The position numbers and the translations under genes were made by a program. This document shows positions 24,746-33,678 of a stretch of 64,000 nt of DNA, piece by piece. Under the pieces are notes generated by a model. It saw only the letters and a program-made list of their open reading frames with translations, searched no databases and was not told the origin of the DNA. Position 1 is the first letter of the stretch. Each line of letters begins with the position of its first letter. Source of the DNA: Thermodesulfobacteriota bacterium (GTDB lineage Bacteria > Desulfobacterota > WTBG01 > CAIYCZ01 > CAIRTM01); assembly GCA_026415325.1 (NCBI GenBank), contig JAOAHH010000072.1, forward strand, positions 1-64,000, given 5' to 3'.

Positions 24746-26185
24746 ATGATGTTCGAGAAAGGGTTCCTGATATTGCCTGAAATCATTGTGATCGGTGCTG
24801 CTGCCTTTTTTTTCGGCGCAGCGATGGGAAAGGTGCGTTCAGCAACAATTCTTCTGGCAGCAGGAAGCAGTGCCGCACTAGCTGCGTTGGGCAGTGCGGT
24901 AGCGACCTTTTCCCGTCACGGACTGCTCTTCGGTGTGTACCAAATCGATGTCGTCTCGCAAACGTTTAAAATCATTATCCTTGGAGGGCTCCTGCTTATC
25001 CTGCTGTGCACGCCAAGGCTTCGCGGTATAACCAGTGCCTTTAGTGCAGAATACTTTCTGTTCCTGTTTTCCGGATGTGTCGGCCTGTGTCTGATGACAA
25101 GTACGGCTGAGCTGATGACCATGATCCTGAGCATTGAAATAGCTTCCTATGCCTTCTACGTGCTCGTGCCGCTACGCAGCAAGCGCTATGAACGAGAACC
25201 CTTTGAGGCCGGCATCAAGTACATGTTTTTCGGCGGTGCCGCCACCGCATTGACCCTCTACGGCATGAGCTATCTGTACGGCATGGCACGCTCAACATAC
25301 CTCAGCAACCTTGCGCGCGAACTGCCCGTCCTGCTTGCGGCAGAACCGCTTGCCGTGATTGGACTTGTGCTCTTTTTGGTCGGCATTTGTTTTAAGCTTG
25401 GGCTTGCACCGCTGCATTACTGGATGCCGGATGCGTTTACGGGCGCAGCGCATGAAACTGCCTGTGCGATTGCCACGCTCCCCAAAGTTGCGGCACTTTG
25501 TCTGTTGCTGCGCATTTTTGCGCTTGCCAGCACAAGCGACGGTACCGTGGCGCTGGTATTCGGGACAATGGCGGTACTCTCAATGAGTATCGGTAATCTT
25601 TCGGCGCTTGGGCAGCGGGATATCAAGCGCCTGCTTGCCTATTCAGGCATCGCGCATGCGGGGTATCTTGTCGTTGGGATGCTTGCCTCCTCGTCTGTCG
25701 GTATGGCAGCGGTTATTTATTATGCAGTCGGCTATGTAGTGATGCTTGTTGCGTGCTTTTTTGTTCTCTACCAGCTTGCCCCGCACGGTGAGAACATCAC
25801 GATCGAAGATCTGCATGGTCTTGCACGGCGTTCACCGTTGCTTGCCGTGACGCTTACCGTTGCCGCGATAGGGCTTGCGGGCATTCCGCCCACAATTGGC
25901 TTTACCGGAAAATTTCTCATGTTTGCTGCTGCACTCAAACACGGCTGGTATATCATGGTGGGTTTTGCAATCGTTAATGTCTGTATTGCTGCGTTCTATT
26001 ACCTGCGCTTGATCAGGGCGGTGTATACCGGTGTTTCCGAGAGAGCAGAGCGGATAACCCTGCCGTTCCATACCGCAGTAAGTGCCGTGTCGCTTATCGG
26101 AGCAATTGTGGTGGCCGGCATAGTTCCGCGTCCGTTATTTGAAAATGTGTTGCCGGCAGCCACATCACTCCTTGCGCGGTTTTGA
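24746..26185 (+). CDS. nuoN: NADH-quinone oxidoreductase subunit N
   Basis: This 479-aa protein is the last nuo gene. Diagnostic are LMTMILSIEIASYAFYVLV (pump Glu), FKLGLAPLHYWMPDAFTGA (Lys), AIATLPKVAALCLLLRI (Lys) and DIKRLLAYSGIAHAGYLVVG. About 14 membrane helices are present. It begins at ATG 24746 after a 21-nt gap from nuoM, and its last 21 nt overlap the convergent cyclase gene. No terminator lies directly after it. Confidence 0.95.
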   Translation: MMFEKGFLILPEIIVIGAAAFFFGAAMGKVRSATILLAAGSSAALAALGSAVATFSRHGLLFGVYQIDVVSQTFKIIILGGLLLILLCTPRLRGITSAFSAEYFLFLFSGCVGLCLMTSTAELMTMILSIEIASYAFYVLVPLRSKRYEREPFEAGIKYMFFGGAATALTLYGMSYLYGMARSTYLSNLARELPVLLAAEPLAVIGLVLFLVGICFKLGLAPLHYWMPDAFTGAAHETACAIATLPKVAALCLLLRIFALASTSDGTVALVFGTMAVLSMSIGNLSALGQRDIKRLLAYSGIAHAGYLVVGMLASSSVGMAAVIYYAVGYVVMLVACFFVLYQLAPHGENITIEDLHGLARRSPLLAVTLTVAAIGLAGIPPTIGFTGKFLMFAAALKHGWYIMVGFAIVNVCIAAFYYLRLIRAVYTGVSERAERITLPFHTAVSAVSLIGAIVVAGIVPRPLFENVLPAATSLLARF

Positions 26186-27862
26186 GTATCCGTCCTTTGC
26201 CGACAAGACCTCGTATACCGTAATTTCAACGCTCTTCCCTTTCACCCGACGCGACCCGACGCAGGTAATACAAAAGAGGTCTTTAACCAGACGGTACGTC
26301 TCTTCACCGATGAGGATTTGATGAGGTGCTGCAATAGATTCAAGCCGGGCGGCGGTGTTCACCGGATCTCCGATCACGGTATAATCGAGCCGTTTTGGCG
26401 ATCCCATATTACCGGCGACCACCTTGCCGGTATTAATGCCGATGCGGATGTCAAGGCGATCGCCCACCGGAAGATCCAGCCTGAGCTCTTCGACCGCCTG
26501 CCGCATGGCAAGTGCGGCATGGAGAGCGCGAATGGCATCATCTTCTTTTTCAACTGGTGCCCCGAACACGGCAAGCAACCCGTCGCCGATGTACTTATCG
26601 AGCGTCCCGTCGTACCTGAAGATAATATCGGTCATCCGGGAGAAGTACTGGTTCAGGATCATATTGACCTCGCGCGGCGGTAGTTTTTCAGAGATGCTGG
26701 TAAACCCGACAATATCAGTGAAGACGACGGTTGCCGTGAGTTCCTTGGGCTCCATGAGATCTTCCTGACCGCCACGGAGGATCATATCGACAACCTGGGG
26801 AGAATGGAAGCGCTCCAGCCGGTTGCGCAGACGTTCTTCCTCACGGATCTTTTCATTCAGACTTGCCTGCTCAATGATCATGGCCATCTGACTGCCAATG
26901 GCTTTGAGCAGTTCAAGGTCATCATGGTTAAATTGGTTATCGAACCGGATACTGTCAAGCTGAATTACGCCGATAATGCTATCCTTTTTCCACAGCGGCA
27001 CACATATCGCAGACCGGATTTGCTGCAAGAAGACGCTTTTGGCATAATCAAGCCGCGAATCGTCCATGGCATTTGAAGTAAGAAGCGCGACCTTATCTCT
27101 GATAACACGGTTGATGATGGTGCGGCTTGCGGTGATCTGGCCGGTTCCGACGACTTTGTCATCTTTATATTTCACGACCATCGGGATCAGCTCTTCGCCT
27201 TTTTCACCACCGGTCAGGATAAGAAAACCGTAATCTGCATCGATCACCATGAAAATAAGGTCCATAATCTTGGTGAGCAGTTCTTTGAAGTCCTGGATAG
27301 AATTGAGCTGCCGACTGATTTCGTAAAGGACAAAGAGCACCTTGTTGCTGCGCTCCAGGGAGGAGACATCACCGCACGGTTCCCGTTCACCGTGGTTTTC
27401 GGCGGCAGCCATCCCGAGACTGCTGATGCCGGTGCGGCTTTTCCGGGTATCACGTGCAATCAGCAGTTGTTGCGAGTCTGCGGCGATACTCTGCGGACTG
27501 ATCCCGACGACTTTTTGCTGCGCATCAGCATCGGCGTCAAGGATGACAGAGGCGGTACGAAAGGAGATATCGCTGTGTTCGGTGAGGAAGGTAAGACGTG
27601 ACTTGCCGATACTGATCTGGTCTTCATGCCGCAGCAGGCGCGTTTGGATAGCAACGCCGTTGACTTTTGTTCCGTTGAAACTGCCCAGATCCGTGAGCAC
27701 ATACCCTTCAGGCGTTTTGGTTATTGCGGCATGGTTGCGGGAAACCGTGGAATCGGCAAGGGTGATATCACAGTCCTTGCTTCTGCCGATGGTAATGCGG
27801 TTTTTGCTCAGCTGATATTCAAAAACCGCACCGTCAGGTCCAACACCATGCAAAAACGGCAT
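26165..27862 (-). CDS. FHA-GAF class III adenylate/guanylate cyclase
   Basis: The product is 565 aa from ATG 27862, where GAGGGGAG sits just upstream; the frame extends to 27910. Domains run in order. FHA comes first (ITIGRSKDCDITLADSTVSR, then GSFNGTKVNG). A GAF-like sensor at about 185-350 follows, with ICVPLWKKDSIIGVIQLDS. After a short helical linker comes a class III cyclase domain with VVFTDIVGFTSISEKL, LDKYIGDGLLAVFGAP and GINTGKVVAGNM, ending in DYTVIGDPVNTAARLES. The metal-binding aspartates (FTDIVGF and IGDG) are present. FHA input ties it to Thr phosphorylation, possibly by the kinase at 7613-10807. Product cAMP or cGMP cannot be decided here. Confidence 0.93.
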   Translation of the reverse strand: MPFLHGVGPDGAVFEYQLSKNRITIGRSKDCDITLADSTVSRNHAAITKTPEGYVLTDLGSFNGTKVNGVAIQTRLLRHEDQISIGKSRLTFLTEHSDISFRTASVILDADADAQQKVVGISPQSIAADSQQLLIARDTRKSRTGISSLGMAAAENHGEREPCGDVSSLERSNKVLFVLYEISRQLNSIQDFKELLTKIMDLIFMVIDADYGFLILTGGEKGEELIPMVVKYKDDKVVGTGQITASRTIINRVIRDKVALLTSNAMDDSRLDYAKSVFLQQIRSAICVPLWKKDSIIGVIQLDSIRFDNQFNHDDLELLKAIGSQMAMIIEQASLNEKIREEERLRNRLERFHSPQVVDMILRGGQEDLMEPKELTATVVFTDIVGFTSISEKLPPREVNMILNQYFSRMTDIIFRYDGTLDKYIGDGLLAVFGAPVEKEDDAIRALHAALAMRQAVEELRLDLPVGDRLDIRIGINTGKVVAGNMGSPKRLDYTVIGDPVNTAARLESIAAPHQILIGEETYRLVKDLFCITCVGSRRVKGKSVEITVYEVLSAKDGYSKPRKE

Positions 27863-27891
27863 TCTTATCTCCCCTCTTTCAAAACATTCCC

Positions 27892-27916
27892 GCGGCCTTT
27901 TTGGCCGCATTTTTTT
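27892..27916 (+). terminator. intrinsic terminator reading rightwards, upstream of the cyclase gene
   Basis: GCGGCC, a TTTTT loop and GGCCGC form a perfect 6-bp GC stem followed by A and seven T. It has terminator polarity on the plus strand, although the nearest genes ending upstream on that strand are the nuo genes, 1.7 kb away. On the minus strand it would be a stable stem in the cyclase leader. The stem covers the alternative cyclase start at 27910, which supports the start at 27862. Confidence 0.6.
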
Positions 27917-28050
27917 AATAGGTATTGTAGTCCCGCGATAGGAACTAAAGCTCGATGCGTTTCATGTATGAAACTTTTACCGTTCTTCTGTGTTTAAAAG
28001 AGTAAAAGGTTACCGACGTTTGCCTGAATTTTTTCCTGCAACGGTTGAGC

Positions 28051-28194
28051 ATGACAGGAAACAATACAGCCAACCGGAGAACGCTCCACCGGCTTTTTGC
28101 AAGCGAGACGATCGTGTCGCTTGTGCTGAGCGTTGTGCTGTGGGCATTAAGCCTTGTAGCACTATTCTTGGTCTGCAGGTATGTAACCTTTTGA
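28051..28194 (+). CDS. candidate 47-aa single-pass membrane protein
   Basis: In the gap between the cyclase and the transporter gene, an ATG at 28051 opens 47 codons. A basic N-terminus (NRRTLHR) is followed by a well-formed membrane helix (IVSLVLSVVLWALSLVALFLV) and a TGA at 28192-28194. The positive-inside pattern and clean helix argue for a real protein. The ribosome-binding site is weak. Nothing else in 27863-28274 looks coding apart from the terminator-like stem. Function unknown. Confidence 0.4.
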   Translation: MTGNNTANRRTLHRLFASETIVSLVLSVVLWALSLVALFLVCRYVTF

Positions 28195-28274
28195 TGCTTC
28201 CCCGTCCGGCATTGCCAAAAGTTTGATAACCGCATCGATAGACTTTCCTTCCTCTTTTTGGTATAGTGGCTTCC

Positions 28275-29318
28275 ATGAACGCCCGGGCGCCGCGTATCTC
28301 TTTTCTTCTGCTGCTTATCATTTTAATGATCAGCTTCGGTGTGATCATCAGGCCGTTTCTGCTGCCCGCGCTGATCGCTTTGATTATTGCAGTGATTTGC
28401 TGGCCGGTCAACAGAGTTTTTCTCCAGCTGCTCCGCGGTCGCAGGACCCTCGCCGCAATCTTTGCAACAATCGTGGTTGCGCTGTGCATCCTTGTGCCGC
28501 TCGGTACCTTAATCAGTATCGCGGCGGTCAATTCCGTGAGTGCAATAAAGACCGTTATCAGTAATCTTGAGGTAGGCCATATCGCACATGCACTTGATCG
28601 AATTAATATGTGGGTTCAGGACAAAGCGTCGCAAGTACCGGGGGTTCAGCTTCCCGAGCTGAATATCAGAGCACGCCTGCTCGAAGCGGTTTCCGCATTC
28701 GGTTCGTTTGTCTATCAGTATTCTCCAAAAGTGTTTACTGCAACCATCTCGCTCTTTTTCGGCGCCGTTCTTATCGTTATCTTTCTGTTCCTTTTTTTCC
28801 TCGACGGGCCTGTCTTATTTAATGCGCTCATCAGCCTGGTGCCGCTTAAAGGTGAACACAAAGATATCCTTGTGAAAGAAATCGCGGCAATCATCACCGG
28901 AACTTTTACCGGGATGATCGCCACAGCCTGTGCCCAAGGCTTGCTCATCGGCATTGGGTACTGGATTGCCGGCATTGCCAACCCGTTGGTCTGGGGGGTG
29001 TTGGCGATTGGTGTCACCTTAATCCCAGTTATCGGCGCCCCGCTGATGTATGTGCCGCCTGCCATTGCATTGATGATCGGAGGACATTGGTATCAGGGGA
29101 TTTTTCTTTTCCTGTACGGTGTGTTTATCGTCTCGATCGCCGACAACATCATAAAACCGCTTGCCATGCGCGGCAAGGTGAACGTGCATCCGGTGCTGCT
29201 CGCGCTTGCGTTGATCGGTGGCGCCCTTTGGCTGGGCGGTGCCGGCATTGTGGTCGGCCCGATGATTGTAGCGCTGATGCTTGCAATGCTGCGGATTTAC
29301 CGGAAGGAATTTTTATAG
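28275..29318 (+). CDS. AI-2E-family (PerM/TqsA-type) membrane transporter
   Basis: This 347-aa protein has the family architecture: two N-terminal helices (FLLLLIILMISFGVIIRPF and LLPALIALIIAVICWPV), a third helix, a soluble-looking middle region (about 95-150), and a C-terminal set of helices. The conserved GxxxxxxxxxP-type stretch is LAIGVTLIPVIGAPLMYVPP, and the end reads LGGAGIVVGPMIVALMLAML. Members export small molecules or exchange ions and protons. The substrate is not predictable. I choose ATG 28275 over an upstream GTG at 28266. No cotranscribed neighbour is evident. Confidence 0.9.
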   Translation: MNARAPRISFLLLLIILMISFGVIIRPFLLPALIALIIAVICWPVNRVFLQLLRGRRTLAAIFATIVVALCILVPLGTLISIAAVNSVSAIKTVISNLEVGHIAHALDRINMWVQDKASQVPGVQLPELNIRARLLEAVSAFGSFVYQYSPKVFTATISLFFGAVLIVIFLFLFFLDGPVLFNALISLVPLKGEHKDILVKEIAAIITGTFTGMIATACAQGLLIGIGYWIAGIANPLVWGVLAIGVTLIPVIGAPLMYVPPAIALMIGGHWYQGIFLFLYGVFIVSIADNIIKPLAMRGKVNVHPVLLALALIGGALWLGGAGIVVGPMIVALMLAMLRIYRKEFL

Positions 29319-29378
29319 AAAGCCTGTTCCTAATAGGCTCCCCTCCTGTCTCAGGTTTGACGCTCCCCTTTCATGTCC

Positions 29379-29978
29379 TTATCCTGTGCGTCTTTTTATT
29401 TTCTTCGCGAGCAAAGCATATGCCTCATCAAGACGGTTTTGTCGTGATTTTTGTTGTTCAAATAGACTGGGTTGGCGGGAGTTGAGCCCGTATTTCTGTA
29501 ACAGTTGTTCCTCAAGTTCATGCTGTGTGATGGAGCGTTGTTCATCGATGATATGCCGGAGAATGATACCCTGTTCCGCAAGCGCTGGGGACACAAGCAT
29601 GAACCGGTGGCAGTCAAATGGTTCTTTTTCAGCACACAGCAGCGCAACGGTAAATCCCTGTTCGATTTCAGCGATAACGCGGTGTATTCCTTCCTGAAAA
29701 GAAGGCAGCTTGCGCACAGCGATGAAATCAACCCTGCCGTCAGGCAACAGTACCCCCTGATCTGTCTGTCTGCCGCCGAGCCGGTCTCCAAGGTACAGGT
29801 AGCGAATATCATGAAGCTGCAAGTCTGTTTTCAAGGACTCTCGATTAAATTGTGGATGACGACGGCTATACGGCACGCTGCGGATATCGATGAGGGTGTC
29901 GATGGCATAACTGCGGAGGATGTTAATGAATGCCTCGAGTCTGTGGTCTGAATGGCCGATGGTTGCACACGCACGCAT
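29379..29978 (-). CDS. DUF488 family protein
   Basis: This 199-aa protein matches the DUF488 pattern: TIGHSDHRLEAFINIL at the start, LIDIRSVPYSRRHPQFNRE, RYLYLGDRLGGR, VALLCAEKEPFDCHRFMLVS and a C-terminal half with Gln-rich helices. The invariant Cys-Ala-Glu...CHR set is present. DUF488 proteins are widespread and have no settled biochemical role; the Cys/His cluster suggests catalysis or metal binding. It is transcribed divergently from endonuclease IV, which raises but does not prove a DNA-repair link. Confidence 0.9.
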   Translation of the reverse strand: MRACATIGHSDHRLEAFINILRSYAIDTLIDIRSVPYSRRHPQFNRESLKTDLQLHDIRYLYLGDRLGGRQTDQGVLLPDGRVDFIAVRKLPSFQEGIHRVIAEIEQGFTVALLCAEKEPFDCHRFMLVSPALAEQGIILRHIIDEQRSITQHELEEQLLQKYGLNSRQPSLFEQQKSRQNRLDEAYALLAKKIKRRTG

Positions 29979-29997
29979 AGCATGACGCTCCGTTCAT

Positions 29998-30009
29998 GTA
30001 TTATAATAC
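29998..30009. promoter_or_regulatory. symmetric -10 element for divergent transcription
   Basis: GTATTATAATAC is a perfect 12-bp palindrome that contains TATAAT on both strands. It sits between the divergent DUF488 gene (start 29978) and nfo (start 30073). Symmetric -10 elements can start transcription in both directions. No strong -35 hexamers are present on either side. Confidence 0.4.
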
Positions 30010-30072
30010 CATTGCACGAACAATAGGCACACGGTAAAAATGGTAGTTTTGTATCAATAACGGTATGGTGTT

Positions 30073-30924
30073 ATGCGTTTTGGGTTCCATGTTTCCATTG
30101 CTGGTGGGCTTGAGGCAGCGGTTCACCGCGCGCAAAAAATCGGCTGCCGTACCCTTCAACTTTTTTCCCGCAATCCCCGCGGCTGGCAATCAAAACCGTT
30201 TGACAGACGCGCTGCCCAACGGTTTAGACAACTCACCCTCCAGTATGATATCAGACCGGTGTTTGTGCATCTGCCGTACCTCCCCAACCTTGCTGCAGCC
30301 GATGAAGACCTCTATGAGCGATCCGTTCGCGTGCTCTGCGACGATCTTTGGAGAGCCGAGCAGCTCGGCGCTGCGGGGCTCGTGCTGCATCTTGGTCACC
30401 GCAACAGCGCGCTGCCTGAGCGAGCGCTGTTACAGGTAGCACATGCGATAAATAAAGCGTGCACGAAGGTCGAGAGCACTCCTCTGCTCCTCCTTGAAAA
30501 TGCTGCGGGGCAGGGTAGTGAGGTTGGCAGTTCTTTTTCCGAGTTGCAGGAGATTATGGATCTGGTCTCTTATCCGGAGCGGATCGGCCTGTGCCTCGAC
30601 ACAGCCCATGCCTTTGCCGCAGGCTATAATGTGAGAACCGCCAAAGGGCTTGCAACAATGCTCGATGAAATCGAGCGCCGTATCGGTCTGCAGCGCCTCA
30701 GGCTTATTCATCTCAACGATGCAAAGGCACCCTGTGGTTCACGCATTGACCGGCACTGGCATATTGGCAAAGGCTGCATCGGCACAACAGGAATGCGCAG
30801 AATCATTAGCCATCCTCTCCTCACAACGCTGCCTGCAATCATGGAGACCCCGAAAAAAGGAGAGAATGATGACGTTGAAAACATGAAAGCAGTGCTCAGG
30901 CTCGCACGCGGTATTTTTCATTAA
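30073..30924 (+). CDS. nfo: deoxyribonuclease IV (AP endonuclease, family 2)
   Basis: This 283-aa TIM-barrel enzyme opens with FGFHVSIAGGLEAAV and contains QLFSRNPRGW, FVHLPYLPNLA, LLLENAAGQGSEVG, RIGLCLDTAHAFAAGY, IHLNDAKAPCGSRIDRHWHI and a late ETPKKGEND. The His, Glu and Asp residues of the three-zinc site are all visible. It cleaves DNA at abasic and oxidised sites. The size is standard. It stands alone, divergent from the DUF488 gene. Confidence 0.96.
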   Translation: MRFGFHVSIAGGLEAAVHRAQKIGCRTLQLFSRNPRGWQSKPFDRRAAQRFRQLTLQYDIRPVFVHLPYLPNLAAADEDLYERSVRVLCDDLWRAEQLGAAGLVLHLGHRNSALPERALLQVAHAINKACTKVESTPLLLLENAAGQGSEVGSSFSELQEIMDLVSYPERIGLCLDTAHAFAAGYNVRTAKGLATMLDEIERRIGLQRLRLIHLNDAKAPCGSRIDRHWHIGKGCIGTTGMRRIISHPLLTTLPAIMETPKKGENDDVENMKAVLRLARGIFH

Positions 30925-30932
30925 CGGGGGGG

Positions 30933-30959
30933 TAATTTAATCGATAGATATGCCGAACC
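30933..30959 (+). promoter_or_regulatory. sigma-28 (FliA)-like promoter for the chemoreceptor at 31108
   Basis: TAATTTAA (30933-30940) is followed after exactly 11 nt by GCCGAACC (30952-30959). Against TAAAGTTT-N11-GCCGATAA this is 4 of 8 and 5 of 8 with the exact spacing. It lies 148 nt before the chemoreceptor ATG. It is weaker than the site at 1677-1703 but in the same gene context. Confidence 0.4.
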
Positions 30960-31107
30960 AGATGTCCAAAACATGCTATATTCTTAACCAACTGCCTCCC
31001 TACAACAACAAGCGCCTTATTAACTGAAATGTTTTAAACAGTTCATCATGAGCGAGCGTATATTTTACCGTTTTTTAGGAGTACAAAGCGAAGAGGAGGA
31101 TGGTGCT

Positions 31108-33402
31108 ATGGCAACGAGAGCTTTTAGTATTCGCTGGCAACTTCTTGTAACATGCGTGATCTTGGTGACGCTGCCGGTTGTTGTGCTGACTGCGTTGACG
31201 GTCAGACGTTCGGTGCGCGAAATCAACGCCTTTGTTGAAGCGCAGATGCGGCAGCTTGCATTGGTTGTTGCGCAAGATATAAAAACCGCGATGACCATCA
31301 CCCAGCAGAAGGTTGTTTCTGATCTGCGAGTAGCCCATGACCTCTTCTACGGGGCTGGCCTGCCTGAGCTTGACAGCACTCAGATGATGACGGTCAATGC
31401 CATACATCAAGTAACCAAAGACAAAAGTCAGATCACGATTCCGACCATGAAGATCGGCGGCAAGACTATTGCAGGCGATTATACGATAGTGGACAAAGCG
31501 CAACAGCTTGTCGGCGGCACGGCGACTATTTTCCAAATGGTACCGGGCGGTGCGCTGAGGATTTCAACCAATGTGCTCAATAGTGATGGCACCCGGGCTG
31601 TCAACACCTATATCCCTGCCGATTCTCCGGTGTATAAAACCGTTATGAGCGGAGCAACCTATTACGGCCGTGCGTTTGTAGTGAATGCCTGGTACCAAAC
31701 CGCCTACGAGCCGATACAGGATGCCGACGGCCGCATTATCGGAATGCTCTATGTCGGAGTGCGCGACGCCTCTGAGCCCATTCTTGATAGTCTTGCAAAA
31801 CTTTCCATCGGCAAAACAGGGTATGTGTTTATCTTGAATGAAAAGGGTGATTATGTGTTGTCTTATAAGCGGCAGCGCGACGGTGAAAACATCATGAACG
31901 CAAAGGATGCAAGCGGCAACCTGTTCATTCAGGAAATGGTAAGCAAGGGCATGCAGCTTAAAGAAGGCGAGACAACGGTTATGTATTATCCGTGGCAAAA
32001 CAAAGGCGAGCCGCGCCCGCGGATGAAGATTGCCGGCATTGCGTTTTTCCCAGAATGGCAGTGGGTTATCGGTTCCAGCGTGTACCTTGATGATTTCTAT
32101 GATTCAATCGGAAGCATCAAACTTACCGCAGGGGTAATTGCCCTGATTGCCATCATCGTCGGTTCGCTTGTTGCATATATATTTGCCCAGTCGATTGCGC
32201 GGCCAATGAAGAGAATGGTGGAAGCCGTTAGGTCGGTGGCGCTTGGAGATCTTGCCGCGAATGTCGACATCTCATCCCGGGTCAGCGAACTGAACACCAT
32301 GTCGGATGGACTGAAAACCATGATAGAAAACTTGCGCAGTACGGTTCGGGTTGCGGAGCGGATCGCCGACGGTGATTTGACGGTTACCGTGTCATTGCTT
32401 TCTCAGCGCGATGCGCTCGGCAATGCTCTGAAAGTAATGATTGAAAAGCTGAACAGCCTTATTGCCGAGATTACCACGGCTGCGACGAATGTGTCGGCAG
32501 GTGCCGGAGAGTTGAGCTCCACCTCGCAGGCAATGAGCCAAGGTGCGACCGAACAGGCGAGTGCGCTTGAAGAAATATCGAGCTCGATGAACGAGATTGC
32601 ATCGCAGACTAAGCAGAATGCTGAACATGCATCCCAGGCAAATAAACTTGCCGACGAGGCAAAGCTGTTAGCAGAAAAGGGCAATGAGCAGATGGCGCAG
32701 ATGGTGGGTGCGATGCGCGAGATCAGCGAGTCAAGCAGGAATATTTCAAAGATCATCAAGGTGATTGACGAGATAGCATTTCAGACAAACCTGCTTGCGC
32801 TGAATGCGGCGGTTGAAGCTGCACGTGCAGGGAAGCACGGAAAAGGGTTTGCGGTGGTTGCCGAGGAAGTGAGAAATCTTGCGGCGCGCAGTGCCAAGGC
32901 AGCGCGTGAGACAACCGAGATGATCGAAGGCTCGCTGAAAAAGGTGGAAGACGGTTCAGCAATTGCCCACAGGACGGCGGATGCGTTGCGTGAAATTGTG
33001 GGGGCTGCAACCAAGGTGAGCGATCTGGTGGCAGAGATTGCAGCAGCATCAAACGAGCAGGCACAAGGGGTGAGCCAGATAACGCAAGGTCTTGGGCAGA
33101 TCGATCAGGTTACGCAACAGAACACGGCGCATGCTGAGGAGAGCGCATCGGCGGCAGAGGAGCTGTCCAGTCAGGCATTGGTGCTGCAGCAGCTTGTAGG
33201 AGCGTTTCGGGTTTCGGAAAGCATGCACCAGATACAAGGAAACGGACGAGGGGTTGCGGATGTGCTCGGCAAATCGGGTGCTACAGAAAAAACGATTCCG
33301 GCCGTTAAGAAGAGGGCTGTTCCGAATTGGGGGCAAACTGCAGAACAAAGGCATACCGATCCGGAGATCCGACTCGACAACGAAGACTTTGGAAAGTATT
33401 AA
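31108..33402 (+). CDS. methyl-accepting chemotaxis protein, complete
   Basis: The 764-aa chemoreceptor starts at ATG 31108 with AGGAGG 7 nt upstream; the open frame begins at 31048, but those codons look like leader. An N-terminal membrane segment ([19 protein letters not shown]) is followed by a large Cache-type periplasmic domain ([19 protein letters not shown] and [19 protein letters not shown]). Then come the second membrane segment ([20 protein letters not shown]), HAMP-type helices and a long signalling coiled coil. The coil has the hairpin tip [18 protein letters not shown] and [18 protein letters not shown]. The C-terminus has no NWETF-type CheR tether. The ligand is unknown. Confidence 0.96.
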   Translation: MATRAFSIRWQLLVTCVILVTLPVVVLTALTVRRSVREINAFVEAQMRQLALVVAQDIKTAMTITQQKVVSDLRVAHDLFYGAGLPELDSTQMMTVNAIHQVTKDKSQITIPTMKIGGKTIAGDYTIVDKAQQLVGGTATIFQMVPGGALRISTNVLNSDGTRAVNTYIPADSPVYKTVMSGATYYGRAFVVNAWYQTAYEPIQDADGRIIGMLYVGVRDASEPILDSLAKLSIGKTGYVFILNEKGDYVLSYKRQRDGENIMNAKDASGNLFIQEMVSKGMQLKEGETTVMYYPWQNKGEPRPRMKIAGIAFFPEWQWVIGSSVYLDDFYDSIGSIKLTAGVIALIAIIVGSLVAYIFAQSIARPMKRMVEAVRSVALGDLAANVDISSRVSELNTMSDGLKTMIENLRSTVRVAERIADGDLTVTVSLLSQRDALGNALKVMIEKLNSLIAEITTAATNVSAGAGELSSTSQAMSQGATEQASALEEISSSMNEIASQTKQNAEHASQANKLADEAKLLAEKGNEQMAQMVGAMREISESSRNISKIIKVIDEIAFQTNLLALNAAVEAARAGKHGKGFAVVAEEVRNLAARSAKAARETTEMIEGSLKKVEDGSAIAHRTADALREIVGAATKVSDLVAEIAAASNEQAQGVSQITQGLGQIDQVTQQNTAHAEESASAAEELSSQALVLQQLVGAFRVSESMHQIQGNGRGVADVLGKSGATEKTIPAVKKRAVPNWGQTAEQRHTDPEIRLDNEDFGKY

Positions 33403-33678
33403 ACTCAGTGCGTCAAATATTTTCCGTGCATATTATCAAACCCATGTGCCTATGTGAAGAGGGCAGGGCGTTTATGCCCTCCCACGCTTGCAAGTCACAA
33501 GGGGCTTATATATGTGGCATACCTCAGGCACCTTGGAATAATTTATAATTGTGACAAGGGGGCAGCACCTGCGCCGTACAATCCCTTACGGGATCTTACA
33601 TGTGCAGGAAGCGGTGGCAGCCATCAGGCATGTCTATTTTATGAATCACCCCGAAACGATTGCATCGTTTAGATAATA
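33403..33678 (+). other. long structured leader before the PAS protein gene
   Basis: This 276-bp gap contains no convincing gene but several stems: GAGGGCA/TGCCCTC (33459-33481), CCTTG/CAAGG around an A/T-rich loop, ATCCC-ttac-GGGAT, and AAACGA-TTGCA-TCGTTT (33654-33670), which ends 8 nt before the ATG at 33679. There is no Shine-Dalgarno sequence. An 11-codon frame (33641-33676) ends 2 nt before the main start. It could be an untranslated regulatory leader. I could not fit it to a riboswitch class I know. Confidence 0.35.

Noticed and set aside
27990-28226. 78-codon plus-strand frame overlapping the small membrane frame
   Set aside because: Random-looking composition; the overlapping 47-codon frame is far more protein-like.
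33454-33672. 72-codon open frame between the chemoreceptor and PAS genes
   Set aside because: No membrane, domain or coding-like pattern, and it runs through the stem-rich leader. The first codon is not ATG.
33403-33678. c-di-GMP or cobalamin riboswitch
   Set aside because: I could not place the conserved cores of either class in the leader.
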